Positions 29,421-37,261 of a stretch of 64,000 nt of DNA are shown in pieces. Source of the stretch: Shimia sp. Alg240-R146 (GTDB lineage: Bacteria; Pseudomonadota; Alphaproteobacteria; Rhodobacterales; Rhodobacteraceae). Positions within the stretch are counted from its first letter, which is position 1; each line of letters opens with the position of its first letter. A model generated the notes under the pieces. It was not told where the DNA came from and ran no database searches. It saw only the letters and a program-made list of their open reading frames with translations. The stretch covers positions 372,001 through 436,000 of the forward strand of contig NZ_CAMZOK010000001.1 in assembly GCF_947331465.1 (NCBI RefSeq). The letters are read 5' to 3'. A program made the translations under genes and the position numbers.

Positions 29421-30500
29421 TTAGTACCGGAAGTTGGCACCGAACCAGCGCTTTAGCAGCGTGTCATAGGTGCCATCTTCGCGCAGTTTCAGCAAAGCCT
29501 GATTGATTTCTTCGCGCATCGCGCTGTCTGCCGGCAGCGCGATGCCGTAGTTTTCGGGCCGGTAAACACGCTCGATCACCCGCGCCTTGGATTTGGGATT
29601 GGCGCGGACGTGATAGGCCAAAATAGGCCCGTCAAACACCACCGAGTCGATTGTGCCCGCGTCAAAGTCCGCCAGCATTTGCTGTGGTGAAATATATCCG
29701 GTGAAGCGGATGTCGCGCTGGTTTAGGAAATTAGCGCTGGTGGACCCAACCACCGTGCCAACGTCGCGCCCGTCCAGATCGTTGATGCTGTCCACGCTTT
29801 CTTGCAGGGCTTCGACGGTTACAGCGGCGGTGATCGTCGCGACAAAAACCGACACCACAAACAAGCTGGCCACCACAAGAATTACGGCAAAGAACCGACC
29901 CGGTTTTGTCTGGGGAACGCGTTCTTCAAAGCCGCCGTTGACCACAAGGTTGAGCGCCCACCAGAACGACGGAAACAGCGCGTCCTTGGCAGGGCGATCA
30001 AAATACGGCTGGTGGTTGCGCTCAAACAGCCACATCAGCATGCCGCCACCAAACAAGAGACCCAAGGCGATCAGGATGGCGGTGCCAATCTCTTGTGTCA
30101 GCAAGCCACCAACGCGGCCCAGCGTGCTCCCTTCTTTCGGCATCAAGATCTGAATGCCGCTTTCAAAAATCGGCTGGCTGAAATCCATTTCAACTTCGCG
30201 CGCCGCGGTGATTGAGATATTGGCAATCGCTCCATCCACGGCGTTGGTCTTTACGGCATCCAACATCGCGCTAAAGCTTTCAGCCGGGGCAAAGGTCACC
30301 GTCTTGCCAAGATCGTCCGCGATGGCACGCATCAAATCGATGCTGAACCCCTCAGGCACGCCGCTGTCGGTCTCAAGCATCGCAAATGGGGGTCGGTCCA
30401 CCGTGGCAAAGACCAGCCTGTCCCCGACCTGCGCCGCAGCGCCGGTCGCCACCGAAAGAAGTGTCATGGCCGCCAATGCGACCGCTGCAAAGAGTTTCAT
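29421..30500 (-). CDS. Ionotropic glutamate receptor-like channel (GluR0 architecture)
   Basis: A ligand-gated channel-like protein of 359 aa. Order: signal peptide 1-23; first half of an SBP_bac_3 ligand domain (27-125); membrane helix 139-158; re-entrant pore with FWWALNLVVNGGFEERVPQT (179-198); second membrane helix 203-224; second ligand half (240-355, ending DTLLKRWFGANF). This is the layout of prokaryotic GluR0. Aligned to GluR0, the potassium filter TVGYG is replaced by NGGFE, so potassium selectivity is unlikely. MKLF at 30500 is chosen over a TTG at 30530 because it opens the signal peptide. Ligand and ion are unknown. Confidence 0.82.
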   Translation of the reverse strand: MKLFAAVALAAMTLLSVATGAAAQVGDRLVFATVDRPPFAMLETDSGVPEGFSIDLMRAIADDLGKTVTFAPAESFSAMLDAVKTNAVDGAIANISITAAREVEMDFSQPIFESGIQILMPKEGSTLGRVGGLLTQEIGTAILIALGLLFGGGMLMWLFERNHQPYFDRPAKDALFPSFWWALNLVVNGGFEERVPQTKPGRFFAVILVVASLFVVSVFVATITAAVTVEALQESVDSINDLDGRDVGTVVGSTSANFLNQRDIRFTGYISPQQMLADFDAGTIDSVVFDGPILAYHVRANPKSKARVIERVYRPENYGIALPADSAMREEINQALLKLREDGTYDTLLKRWFGANFRY

Positions 30501-30533
30501 GGCAAAGTTGGTCCCGAGTTCAGCATCCAATAG

Positions 30534-30581
30534 CCCCTGGGTGAAAATCCGGTCAACCGACCCAGATCAATTACCCAGGGG
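30534..30581. other. Inverted repeat upstream of the channel-like gene
   Basis: CCCCTGGGT (30534-30542) and ACCCAGGGG (30573-30581) form a perfect 9-bp stem around 30 nt. It lies between the Hint gene stop and the channel start on the same strand, so it could terminate the first or structure the leader of the second. Confidence 0.45.
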
Positions 30582-30634
30582 AAACCTGCGCAAAACACAA
30601 ATAAATGTCGGGAAAGTATCAGGGAAACCACGTT

Positions 30635-31330
30635 TTAGGCGGCGTGCATCAAAGCCTTGGCTTCTTGTGCACGCAGCGAAACGCGTGCAACCGGCCCATA
30701 TCCGTAGCCCATGAACTTGTCGGTGTTGGGCATATGCGCGAGAATTTCCTGCCGGGTTGCCGGATCAAAAGAGTCCAGCGTTTCGTGGCTTGGATGGTAG
30801 CTTTCGCAGTCCAGCCCATTGACGCGCACGATCTCGTGCCGGTCAAACAGCAGATGCACATAGGTTACCGGCAAACCATCGTTTCGCACGCGAACCGAGG
30901 CGTTGTTTACAAGATCACCGGCTTTGATCAGCACTTCCCTTTCGCCGAACAGAGTTGCCGCCGTGTCCGATAGCACCAGAACCCGATGGTTGCGGGAAAA
31001 CGCGACGGCGTCGTGGGTTCCTAATGCGCCTGCCGCAATCTCGACCGGGGCGTCATCGCCCAGCGCCAAGCGGCTGGAGCGACCGATCCAGCGCAGCACC
31101 TGATACCCGTTGTCGCGGGTTAACACTTTGTCTCCGGGTGACAGGTCTTCGATGGCCACAAGGCCAGCCTGCGTCACAATTTGAGAGCCCGCCACAAAAC
31201 AAGGGACCGATGTGGCCGATGTGGTTGAGCCAATTTCGTTTCGGGCCAAAGAGGCCACGTGGGTTTTGGCCAAGCCCAACCCGCTCAGCACAGACGTGGT
31301 TCGCGCAAGATCGTTGTGTGTGTCCGTCAT
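30635..31330 (-). CDS. Hint-domain protein with a short N-terminal leader
   Basis: A 231-aa protein that is almost only Hint. After 43 residues without recognisable fold comes Cys44 in CFVAGSQIVTQAGLVAIEDLSPGD, then FSRNHRVLVL, and HLLFDRHEIVRVNGLDCESYHP as the closing Hint_2 motif. The C-terminal 45 residues (DPATRQEILAHMPNTDKF onward) are shared in type with the other Hint proteins here. The ATG lies behind AGGGGGC. No signal peptide. The channel gene follows on the same strand 134 bp later. Autoprocessing is inferred, target unknown. Confidence 0.8.
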   Translation of the reverse strand: MTDTHNDLARTTSVLSGLGLAKTHVASLARNEIGSTTSATSVPCFVAGSQIVTQAGLVAIEDLSPGDKVLTRDNGYQVLRWIGRSSRLALGDDAPVEIAAGALGTHDAVAFSRNHRVLVLSDTAATLFGEREVLIKAGDLVNNASVRVRNDGLPVTYVHLLFDRHEIVRVNGLDCESYHPSHETLDSFDPATRQEILAHMPNTDKFMGYGYGPVARVSLRAQEAKALMHAA

Positions 31331-31342
31331 TGTTGCCCCCTG

Positions 31343-31435
31343 TTTTGGCAATACAAGCTCACAGCCAATGTATGTTCTGCGGTACGTTTTGACCTTTGGC
31401 CCACTCGTCATTGATTTTGGCAAACCTGCCAAAAT
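31343..31435. promoter_or_regulatory. TTTTGGCA repeats between a Hint gene and the 31613 gene
   Basis: ATTTTGGCA-AACC-TGCCAAAAT (31414-31435) is a perfect dyad with 9-bp arms; a third TTTTGGCA is at 31343-31350, just before the Hint gene start. The divergent 282-bp spacer could be controlled by a regulator reading this site. No protein gene is seen in the spacer. Confidence 0.45.
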
Positions 31436-31612
31436 GACGGCGTATGCTGACGATCGACAGCAGGCGGGGTCTGGTCTTGCCAACAAAGTGCCTGTTAGGC
31501 GTTACCAAGTGATGATTGGCGGGGGGAGAGTGATTAAACTTGTCTCCAATTTTGGTCTGTATTTGGGCCGTCAGTTGACCTTGTCCCATCTGTCAGGCTA
31601 AGGGCTGATCCC

Positions 31613-31990
31613 ATGAGCACATCCAAACCCGCCCCCAAAAAGAAATCGCGCCAGCAGGTTTTCACCCTTCTGGTTCAGGTTGGTCGCAAAGAAGACGACG
31701 GTCTGCCCGATGGGGCAACCGGCGGCGCGCTGATGATCTATGCCAGCGGTGTGGATGAGGCCGAAGCGGTACGCGAAACTGTTGCGATCCTTAAACAGGC
31801 GGACCTCAATCCTCTGGATGTGACGGGCTACGGCACCGTCGAAGAACGCGAAGCGCAAGGCCATGAGATCGACGCCGCCGAGCGTACGTTGATGCAACGG
31901 GCCTTGGATGAAAATTCTGTTGTGGTGGCGCAACTAACGCCGTTTTACCACGGCGAGGAAAGCGACGGCGACGCCGAGCAGCAACACTGA
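31613..31990 (+). CDS. Unknown 125-aa protein
   Basis: Not recognised. The product starts with a Lys-rich tail (KPAPKKKSRQQ), followed by an alpha-beta stretch (FTLLVQVGRKEDDGLPDGATGGALMIYASGVDEAEAVRETVAIL, given here only as a region, residues 17-60) and a very acidic C-terminus (EESDGDAEQQ). No Cys, no membrane segment. It lies between Hint genes; its stop is one base from the stop of the converging 31992 gene. The ATG at 31613 has no strong ribosome-binding site. Confidence 0.65.
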   Translation: MSTSKPAPKKKSRQQVFTLLVQVGRKEDDGLPDGATGGALMIYASGVDEAEAVRETVAILKQADLNPLDVTGYGTVEEREAQGHEIDAAERTLMQRALDENSVVVAQLTPFYHGEESDGDAEQQH

Positions 31991-31991
31991 G

Positions 31992-33086
31992 TTACGCGGC
32001 GCGCTGGGCGGCCAACGTCAGGGCTTCGAACTCTCGCAACACCGGATAGGCCGTGCGTGAATGCTCCGGCAGGTTGGCGCGGGTGAATTGGCCCAGCAGA
32101 CTGGCGCGCAGCACATCCTGACGCCGCCGGATACGGCCAAGATCCAGACTTTCCAGATAAGTTCCGGACGCCAAAAGCGCGTCGTGATCGGGCAGGATCA
32201 GCTGACAATAGGTCACCAACGGCTCTGTCTTGATCGGTTTGGCGGCCGATCCATGCAGCAGATGGCCGGCTGGCACCAGAACGAATTCTGACCCAAATGT
32301 GTATTCAACGCGCGATCCGCCAATCACCAAGCGTTGTGTTGGTCCCACGACAATCGGTTCCTGCAGACCAAAGAAAGGCGCCCGCAGCCGGATCGGGGTG
32401 AATTGCCCTGCGGCAGGCACCGTGCGTTTGATCGCGTTCAGCACCGGCACAGTGTCGCCTTGGGCCGTGTGCACCAGATCGCCGCGTCGGAGACTGCCGG
32501 CGGGCACATACCCGTCCGCCGTCATCACCGGCGTGTCCAATGTCATCGTCGGCGCCGGGCCGATGGGCTCCACCCGATCGCTCAGCGCGGCGTAAATCAC
32601 GTCCGGTGACAACACGCGTGACAGATCGTCGTGCACGAACTCACACATGTCCTCAGGGCACAGCGCGATCGGATTGACCAACTCTTTGACTTCGACGCGG
32701 AAGGTGCCGGGGCGCTCCACGGACAGGCGCCCACGAAACCGGGCCAAATCCCAACTGTAGGTGATGCGGATCACGTCCGCCCGTCCGCCGGTGTCCAGAT
32801 TGATCGCGGTGTGAAATGTTTCGCTGCCGGAATTCAGCACCAGAACCACGCCGCCACCAGGTACGGCCTGAAGCGACAATCGCACGCCGCTGCGGGTCTG
32901 GGGTGCATATCCCATCAACATTTGTGGCTTGTCATAGGGCGAGACGCGGGTTTCCACGACGAGGCTGCCCGTGGGCATCGGCGCGCGCAGATCCACCAGA
33001 TCTTTGCCCGGTTTCTGTCCGTACCGTGCCAACCCGTCCAGCCGGAACAGGGTGCGTGTTCTGTCGATCAAAGCCAGCCAACTCAT
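31992..33086 (-). CDS. Hint-like protein lacking the catalytic cysteine
   Basis: A 364-aa protein starting MSWLALIDRT behind GAGGAGCGGG. Residues 1-175 form an unassigned, probably beta-rich domain. From 180 on it aligns with the Hint domains nearby by spacing (TPVMTADGYVPAGSLRRGD, VVGPTQRLVI, YCQLILPDHDALLASGTYLESL), but Thr180 stands where the self-cleaving Cys should be. It is thus probably not autoproteolytic. It starts 10 bp after the stop of the anchor-L/Hint gene, so the two are one operon and perhaps act together. Confidence 0.75.
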   Translation of the reverse strand: MSWLALIDRTRTLFRLDGLARYGQKPGKDLVDLRAPMPTGSLVVETRVSPYDKPQMLMGYAPQTRSGVRLSLQAVPGGGVVLVLNSGSETFHTAINLDTGGRADVIRITYSWDLARFRGRLSVERPGTFRVEVKELVNPIALCPEDMCEFVHDDLSRVLSPDVIYAALSDRVEPIGPAPTMTLDTPVMTADGYVPAGSLRRGDLVHTAQGDTVPVLNAIKRTVPAAGQFTPIRLRAPFFGLQEPIVVGPTQRLVIGGSRVEYTFGSEFVLVPAGHLLHGSAAKPIKTEPLVTYCQLILPDHDALLASGTYLESLDLGRIRRRQDVLRASLLGQFTRANLPEHSRTAYPVLREFEALTLAAQRAA

Positions 33087-33096
33087 GTCCCGCTCC

Positions 33097-34665
33097 TCAA
33101 CTCGCCATTGCCCAATTGGCCATGGCGGCCACTTCAAACGTTTTCAAACCGGGCCGCGCCATCTGCCCGTATCCGGTGCCGCCATTGTCAGCAAGTTCAG
33201 GAAACAGCGCGCAAAGTTCAGCGACGATCTCCGGATCAAAGCTCGCGGATGTCTGCGGTCCAGGCAGGTAGCTTTCGGTGGCCAACTTCTCGGAGAACAC
33301 GATCTGATGGTCGTCAAACAACAGGTGATGGTATTCCACAGTGCCGCCATCGAGTTGACGGATGGTTTTGCCATTTACCAGATCCCGCGCCTTGATCAGC
33401 ACCTCTTCCTCGCCAAACAACAATTCCGACCACGCGCCGCCAACCATGACGCGATGCAACGGAGACAACGTCAGGGCGCGATGATCGCCAAAGGTGCCTT
33501 CGTCAATCAGGATCGGGGCAAACTTGCCGCGCGCTTCCACCGTGCGGCTTCCGTGCCAGCGCACCGGCTGCGGCCCGTTGTCCAGCGTCTCCACCAGATC
33601 ATCCACTGCGATATGTTCCACGGGCACTTCGCCAAACGGCGTCTGAATGAAGGTTCCTGCCGCAAAACAGGGCGCCTGCGTGATGGTGACGAAGCCGGTA
33701 TCGGTAGTGCCGGTCGAGCTTTCGACCAGATAGGTCAGGTTGACGGTTTCTTCGTCGCCGTCGCCCTCGATTGTGACCGTGCCGTCCGCGTTCAGCGTGA
33801 TGATCTGTCCGGACCCGAGCGTTATCGGCACGCCAACCGCAACAGGTTGCCCCGCGATGTGCGTGATAGTCAGTGTGCCGCCGGTGGTGTTGATGTCGTT
33901 GCCCAGCAAATCCACCGTGGTGGTGCCGTTCAGCGCGACATTCACCGTGTCGGTTTCGGCAACCAGCGCGGTCTGCACCGAATCCGCGCCAATCAACAAC
34001 GAGCTGTCATAGCTGCTGTCTGATACGTCGGCGATGATGAACTGAATGGTGTTGATAACGCCTGAGTTGACCGGAATGGTCAACGTCATCGTCAGGGTAA
34101 ACCCATCCATTTCGGTGTTATAGGCTCCGCCCGTGTTGTCGATGAACAGGCTTTCGTTTTCGGCACCGTTGATGTTGCCGGGATCCACTTCGCCATTTCC
34201 GATCGCCAGAGGTACAAACTCTCCGTTGATCTGGACGGCCACAAAATCCTGATAGATCGAGTTGACGTATTCCGGGTATTCCTCTGAGGCAAAGACGAAC
34301 TGCATCGTCATCGTGTCGCCCGTGGGAATAAACTGCACCTCCAGAATGGCGCCGTCATAGGTATTGGCCCCGGCCAACCCGTTCAGCACGGAATTGTTGT
34401 CAATTCCGTTCATGTTGGAGGACTGGTTGGTGTCCTGATTGAAGTCTCCATTTCGGTTGGAGAAATTGCGCGCGTTGCCTGTGGACAGGATCACTCCGCT
34501 GTCGCCGGGAGTCACACCCGGAGAGACCGAGCCGCCATTGGTGTAAACACCGGACGCATTACCGTCGCCGGTATAGGTTGCGCCGACGACTTGAACGCCG
34601 TCCCCGAAGATGGTTTCCGCCATCTCCTCCGCGTCTGCACCGCGATCCACTGGTAGTCTTGGCAT
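33097..34665 (-). CDS. Choice-of-anchor-L / Ig-like / Hint protein
   Basis: A 522-aa extracellular-type protein in three parts. Residues 10-235 are a choice-of-anchor-L-like domain (TIFGDGVQVVGATYTG, VFASEEYPEYVNS, YQDFVAVQING); 238-330 an Ig/cadherin-like beta domain (DTVNVALNGTTTVDLLGNDI, TLNADGTVTIEGDGDEE); from Cys333 a Hint domain (CFAAGTFIQTPFGEVPVEHI, LSPLHRVMV, HLLFDDHQIVFSEKLATESYLPG). I chose MPRLPVDRGA at 34665. It has no Sec signal; related Rhodobacterales proteins are usually type I secreted, but no secretion genes are in the window. Function unknown, possibly surface adhesion with self-processing. Confidence 0.82.
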   Translation of the reverse strand: MPRLPVDRGADAEEMAETIFGDGVQVVGATYTGDGNASGVYTNGGSVSPGVTPGDSGVILSTGNARNFSNRNGDFNQDTNQSSNMNGIDNNSVLNGLAGANTYDGAILEVQFIPTGDTMTMQFVFASEEYPEYVNSIYQDFVAVQINGEFVPLAIGNGEVDPGNINGAENESLFIDNTGGAYNTEMDGFTLTMTLTIPVNSGVINTIQFIIADVSDSSYDSSLLIGADSVQTALVAETDTVNVALNGTTTVDLLGNDINTTGGTLTITHIAGQPVAVGVPITLGSGQIITLNADGTVTIEGDGDEETVNLTYLVESSTGTTDTGFVTITQAPCFAAGTFIQTPFGEVPVEHIAVDDLVETLDNGPQPVRWHGSRTVEARGKFAPILIDEGTFGDHRALTLSPLHRVMVGGAWSELLFGEEEVLIKARDLVNGKTIRQLDGGTVEYHHLLFDDHQIVFSEKLATESYLPGPQTSASFDPEIVAELCALFPELADNGGTGYGQMARPGLKTFEVAAMANWAMAS

Positions 34666-34974
34666 ACCGCCTGCCTTTGATCTCTGCCTCTGCGCCAAAG
34701 CAGGACCAAACAGCGCGCGCACCACCGCTGTTGCGGTGCGACTCCTAACCATCACGCGTCATTTTTGACGTCTTTGATGAGGGCCCCTTGGGGCAAAACT
34801 GCTGGTGACCTGCCTCGGTCAATTGTTATTGAAACCAATTAACAGCAAATTTTCGCTTGTGTTAAGGGGCTTGCACCGTTTTCCGGTACGATGCCCACGG
34901 ATTTGTGGCTTTCCGGTCCTGCCGCCCTATGCGAAACCAGAGACACACCGCTGCATTCACGCCACGAGGACACC
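34666..34974. other. Divergent intergenic region before dapE
   Basis: 309 bp between the Hint operon and dapE. An A/T-rich stretch (34823-34865) probably holds the promoters. No gene, tRNA or clear operator was seen. Confidence 0.5.
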
Positions 34975-36120
34975 ATGACCGCCACAGACGCCGCACAGTT
35001 GACCGCCGACCTGATCCGCTGCCCCTCAGTAACGCCGACCGAAGGTGGCGCGCTTGTTTTGCTGGAAAAACAGCTCTCCGCAGCCGGATTTGACTGCGCC
35101 CGCGTGGACCGTGGTGAGGTTTCCAACCTCTTCGCTCGTTGGGGCGACAAAGGCCACGCCAAGACGTTTGGCTTCAACGGTCATACCGACGTTGTGCCCG
35201 TGGGCGACGAAGCCGCGTGGACAGCGGATCCGTTTGGCGCCGAAATTCGCGACGGCATTATGTTTGGCCGCGGCGCCACAGACATGAAATCCGGCGTTGC
35301 TGCTTTTGCGGCAGCGGCCATTGATTTTGTCTCTAACACACCGCCAAAGGGGGCAATTATCCTCACCATCACCGGTGATGAGGAGGGCGACGCCGTGGAC
35401 GGAACCACTGCACTCCTTGAATACCTGGACACAAATAACGAACAGATGTCCGTTTGCCTCGTAGGCGAACCAACGTGCCCCAATGAGATGGGCGAAATGA
35501 TGAAAATCGGTCGCCGAGGCTCGCTCACGGCCTATTTCACCTTCACTGGTATCCAAGGCCACTCGGCTTACCCGCACCGGGCCAAAAATCCGTTGCCGGC
35601 CATGGCGCGCCTGATGGATCGCCTGTCCAGCCACACGCTGGACGCAGGCACTGACCATTTTGACGCCTCTACGCTGGCCGTTGTGACCATGGACACCGGC
35701 AATCCGGCCACCAATGTGATCCCCGCGGAATGCCGCGCTACGGTCAACATTCGTTTCAACGACGTGCACTCTGGCGCGTCGCTCACGGATTGGATGCAAG
35801 GACTTGTTGATGCGGTTGCCGCCGACAGTGGCGTCGAGATCGGTATGACCGTGAAAATCTCTGGCGAAAGCTTTATCACGCCCCCGGGACCGCTCTCTGA
35901 TCTGGTCGCCGCCGCAGTGCAGGCCGAAACAGGCCGCACGCCGGAACTCTCGACCTCCGGTGGTACGTCTGATGCGCGCTTTGTCAAAAACCACTGTCCG
36001 GTGGTGGAATTTGGGTTGGTCGGCAAGACAATGCACAAGGTTGATGAAAACGTGCCGGTTGATCAAATCCATCAGCTCAAAGACATCTACACTCGCATCC
36101 TGACGGAGTATTTCGCATGA
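34975..36120 (+). CDS. dapE: Succinyl-diaminopimelate desuccinylase
   Basis: Removes succinate from N-succinyl-diaminopimelate, three steps after DapD's reaction. The 381-aa zinc hydrolase has the M20 ligands in [30 protein letters not shown] and the closing [10 protein letters not shown]. It starts MTATDAAQ behind GAGGAC; the earlier reading at 34891 is rejected. Its stop overlaps the GNAT start as ATGA. Confidence 0.96.
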   Translation: MTATDAAQLTADLIRCPSVTPTEGGALVLLEKQLSAAGFDCARVDRGEVSNLFARWGDKGHAKTFGFNGHTDVVPVGDEAAWTADPFGAEIRDGIMFGRGATDMKSGVAAFAAAAIDFVSNTPPKGAIILTITGDEEGDAVDGTTALLEYLDTNNEQMSVCLVGEPTCPNEMGEMMKIGRRGSLTAYFTFTGIQGHSAYPHRAKNPLPAMARLMDRLSSHTLDAGTDHFDASTLAVVTMDTGNPATNVIPAECRATVNIRFNDVHSGASLTDWMQGLVDAVAADSGVEIGMTVKISGESFITPPGPLSDLVAAAVQAETGRTPELSTSGGTSDARFVKNHCPVVEFGLVGKTMHKVDENVPVDQIHQLKDIYTRILTEYFA

Positions 36121-36539
36121 CATGGCACATCGATGCCGTGACCGACTACGCCCAATGCCAAGAGCTGCGCCGCATTGTTTTCCAAGGTGAACAAGGCGTT
36201 AGTGATGAGGATGAATGGGATGGGCTGGATGATCAGGCGGTGCACCTTCTGGCCACGATTGAGGGCCGTCCGGTTGGGTCTGCCCGCCTGCTGACCAAGG
36301 GTGAAACAGGCAAAATTTCCCGCGTTTGTGTGCTCAAGGATGTGCGCGGTTCCGGTCTTGGTGCCGCGCTGATCAAGGCCTCTGTGGCGCATTTTGAGGC
36401 GCAGCCTGACGTCATGCGTTGTATGTTGGGCGCGCAATGCCACGCCATCGGATTTTACGAGGCGCTGGGCTTTACCGCTTATGGGCCCGTCTATGACGAC
36501 GCCGGCATCGACCATCGCGACATGGAACGCACCCTGTGA
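36117..36539 (+). CDS. GNAT-family N-acetyltransferase (ElaA/YjcF-like)
   Basis: A 140-aa acetyl-CoA-dependent acyltransferase: [19 protein letters not shown] near the N-terminus and the CoA loop [15 protein letters not shown] around 80-92, ending with [14 protein letters not shown]. Closest in form to ElaA/YjcF; substrate unknown. Overlaps dapE and the next gene by 4 bp each, so translation is coupled. Confidence 0.85.
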   Translation: MTWHIDAVTDYAQCQELRRIVFQGEQGVSDEDEWDGLDDQAVHLLATIEGRPVGSARLLTKGETGKISRVCVLKDVRGSGLGAALIKASVAHFEAQPDVMRCMLGAQCHAIGFYEALGFTAYGPVYDDAGIDHRDMERTL

Positions 36540-37147
36540 GACACCAACACCTGGTGATCATGGTCAAGGAACCGCGCGCTGGCCGCGTAAAAACCCGCCT
36601 CGGACGTGACATCGGCCTGACCACCGCTGCGTGGTGGTTTCGCCATCAGTCCGCCTCCCTGATCCGCCGCCTGCGCGACCCCCGCTGGCAGATCACACTG
36701 GCAGTTGCCCCTGACGTTGAGGGCCTCACATCGCGTGTATGGCCGCATGATCTGCCGCGCGCGCCACAAGGCACAGGTAACCTGGGTGATCGAATGCGCC
36801 GGATCATGCGCCATATGCCGCCGGGACCGGTCTGCATCATCGGCGCTGATATTCCTGGTATAACCCGCGCGCATGTACACACCGCTTTTCGCAGCCTTGG
36901 CGCCCACGACGCCGCTTTTGGCCCCGCCACCGATGGCGGTTACTGGCTGGTGGGTCTCAAACGCATTTCCCCACCTCCGCTGACGCTGTTTCAAAACGTG
37001 CGCTGGTCCACCGAGCATGCGCTGGCCGACAGCCGTGCCTCCTTGCCGAACCACCGCATCGCCACCGTTGCCACGCTTTCCGATGTGGATACCGTCCAAG
37101 ACCTCCCGCCCCTTAGGGTTGGGCCCGGCTCAGCCCTGACGGCCTGA
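36536..37147 (+). CDS. DUF2064 / TIGR04282-type glycosyltransferase-like protein
   Basis: A 203-aa GT-A fold protein of the family associated with arsenosugar and molybdopterin-like nucleotidyl transfer. Motifs: VKEPRAGRVKTRLG (nucleotide-binding), IIGADIPGI (metal site) and FGPATDGGYWLVGL. It starts at GTG overlapping the GNAT stop. Some arsenosugar operons carry this family next to arsS, which is not present here, so that role cannot be claimed. Confidence 0.82.
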   Translation: MRHQHLVIMVKEPRAGRVKTRLGRDIGLTTAAWWFRHQSASLIRRLRDPRWQITLAVAPDVEGLTSRVWPHDLPRAPQGTGNLGDRMRRIMRHMPPGPVCIIGADIPGITRAHVHTAFRSLGAHDAAFGPATDGGYWLVGLKRISPPPLTLFQNVRWSTEHALADSRASLPNHRIATVATLSDVDTVQDLPPLRVGPGSALTA

Positions 37148-37192
37148 GCCTCGAAAATCTCCTCCTTTTGCGAAAAATGTCTCGGGGATGAA

Positions 37193-37227
37193 TTGGGCTG
37201 AAAGCCCAAGAAGGGGCAGCGCCCCTT
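37193..37227 (+). terminator. Double hairpin after the dapE operon
   Basis: TTGGGC-TGAAA-GCCCAA (37193-37209) and AAGGGGC-AGC-GCCCCTT (37211-37227) sit side by side 46 bp after the stop. There is only a short T stretch, so termination is plausible but not certain. Confidence 0.5.
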
Positions 37228-37261
37228 TCCCCTGATCCCGCTTGCGTGTTAGGGCAAACCC

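Noticed and set aside
35026-36123. A 365-codon minus-strand frame
   Set aside because: Antisense to dapE, which is well supported.
36536-37147. Arsenosugar synthesis assignment for the DUF2064 protein
   Set aside because: Family names suggest it, but no arsS or arsM gene is in the window, so the role cannot be claimed.
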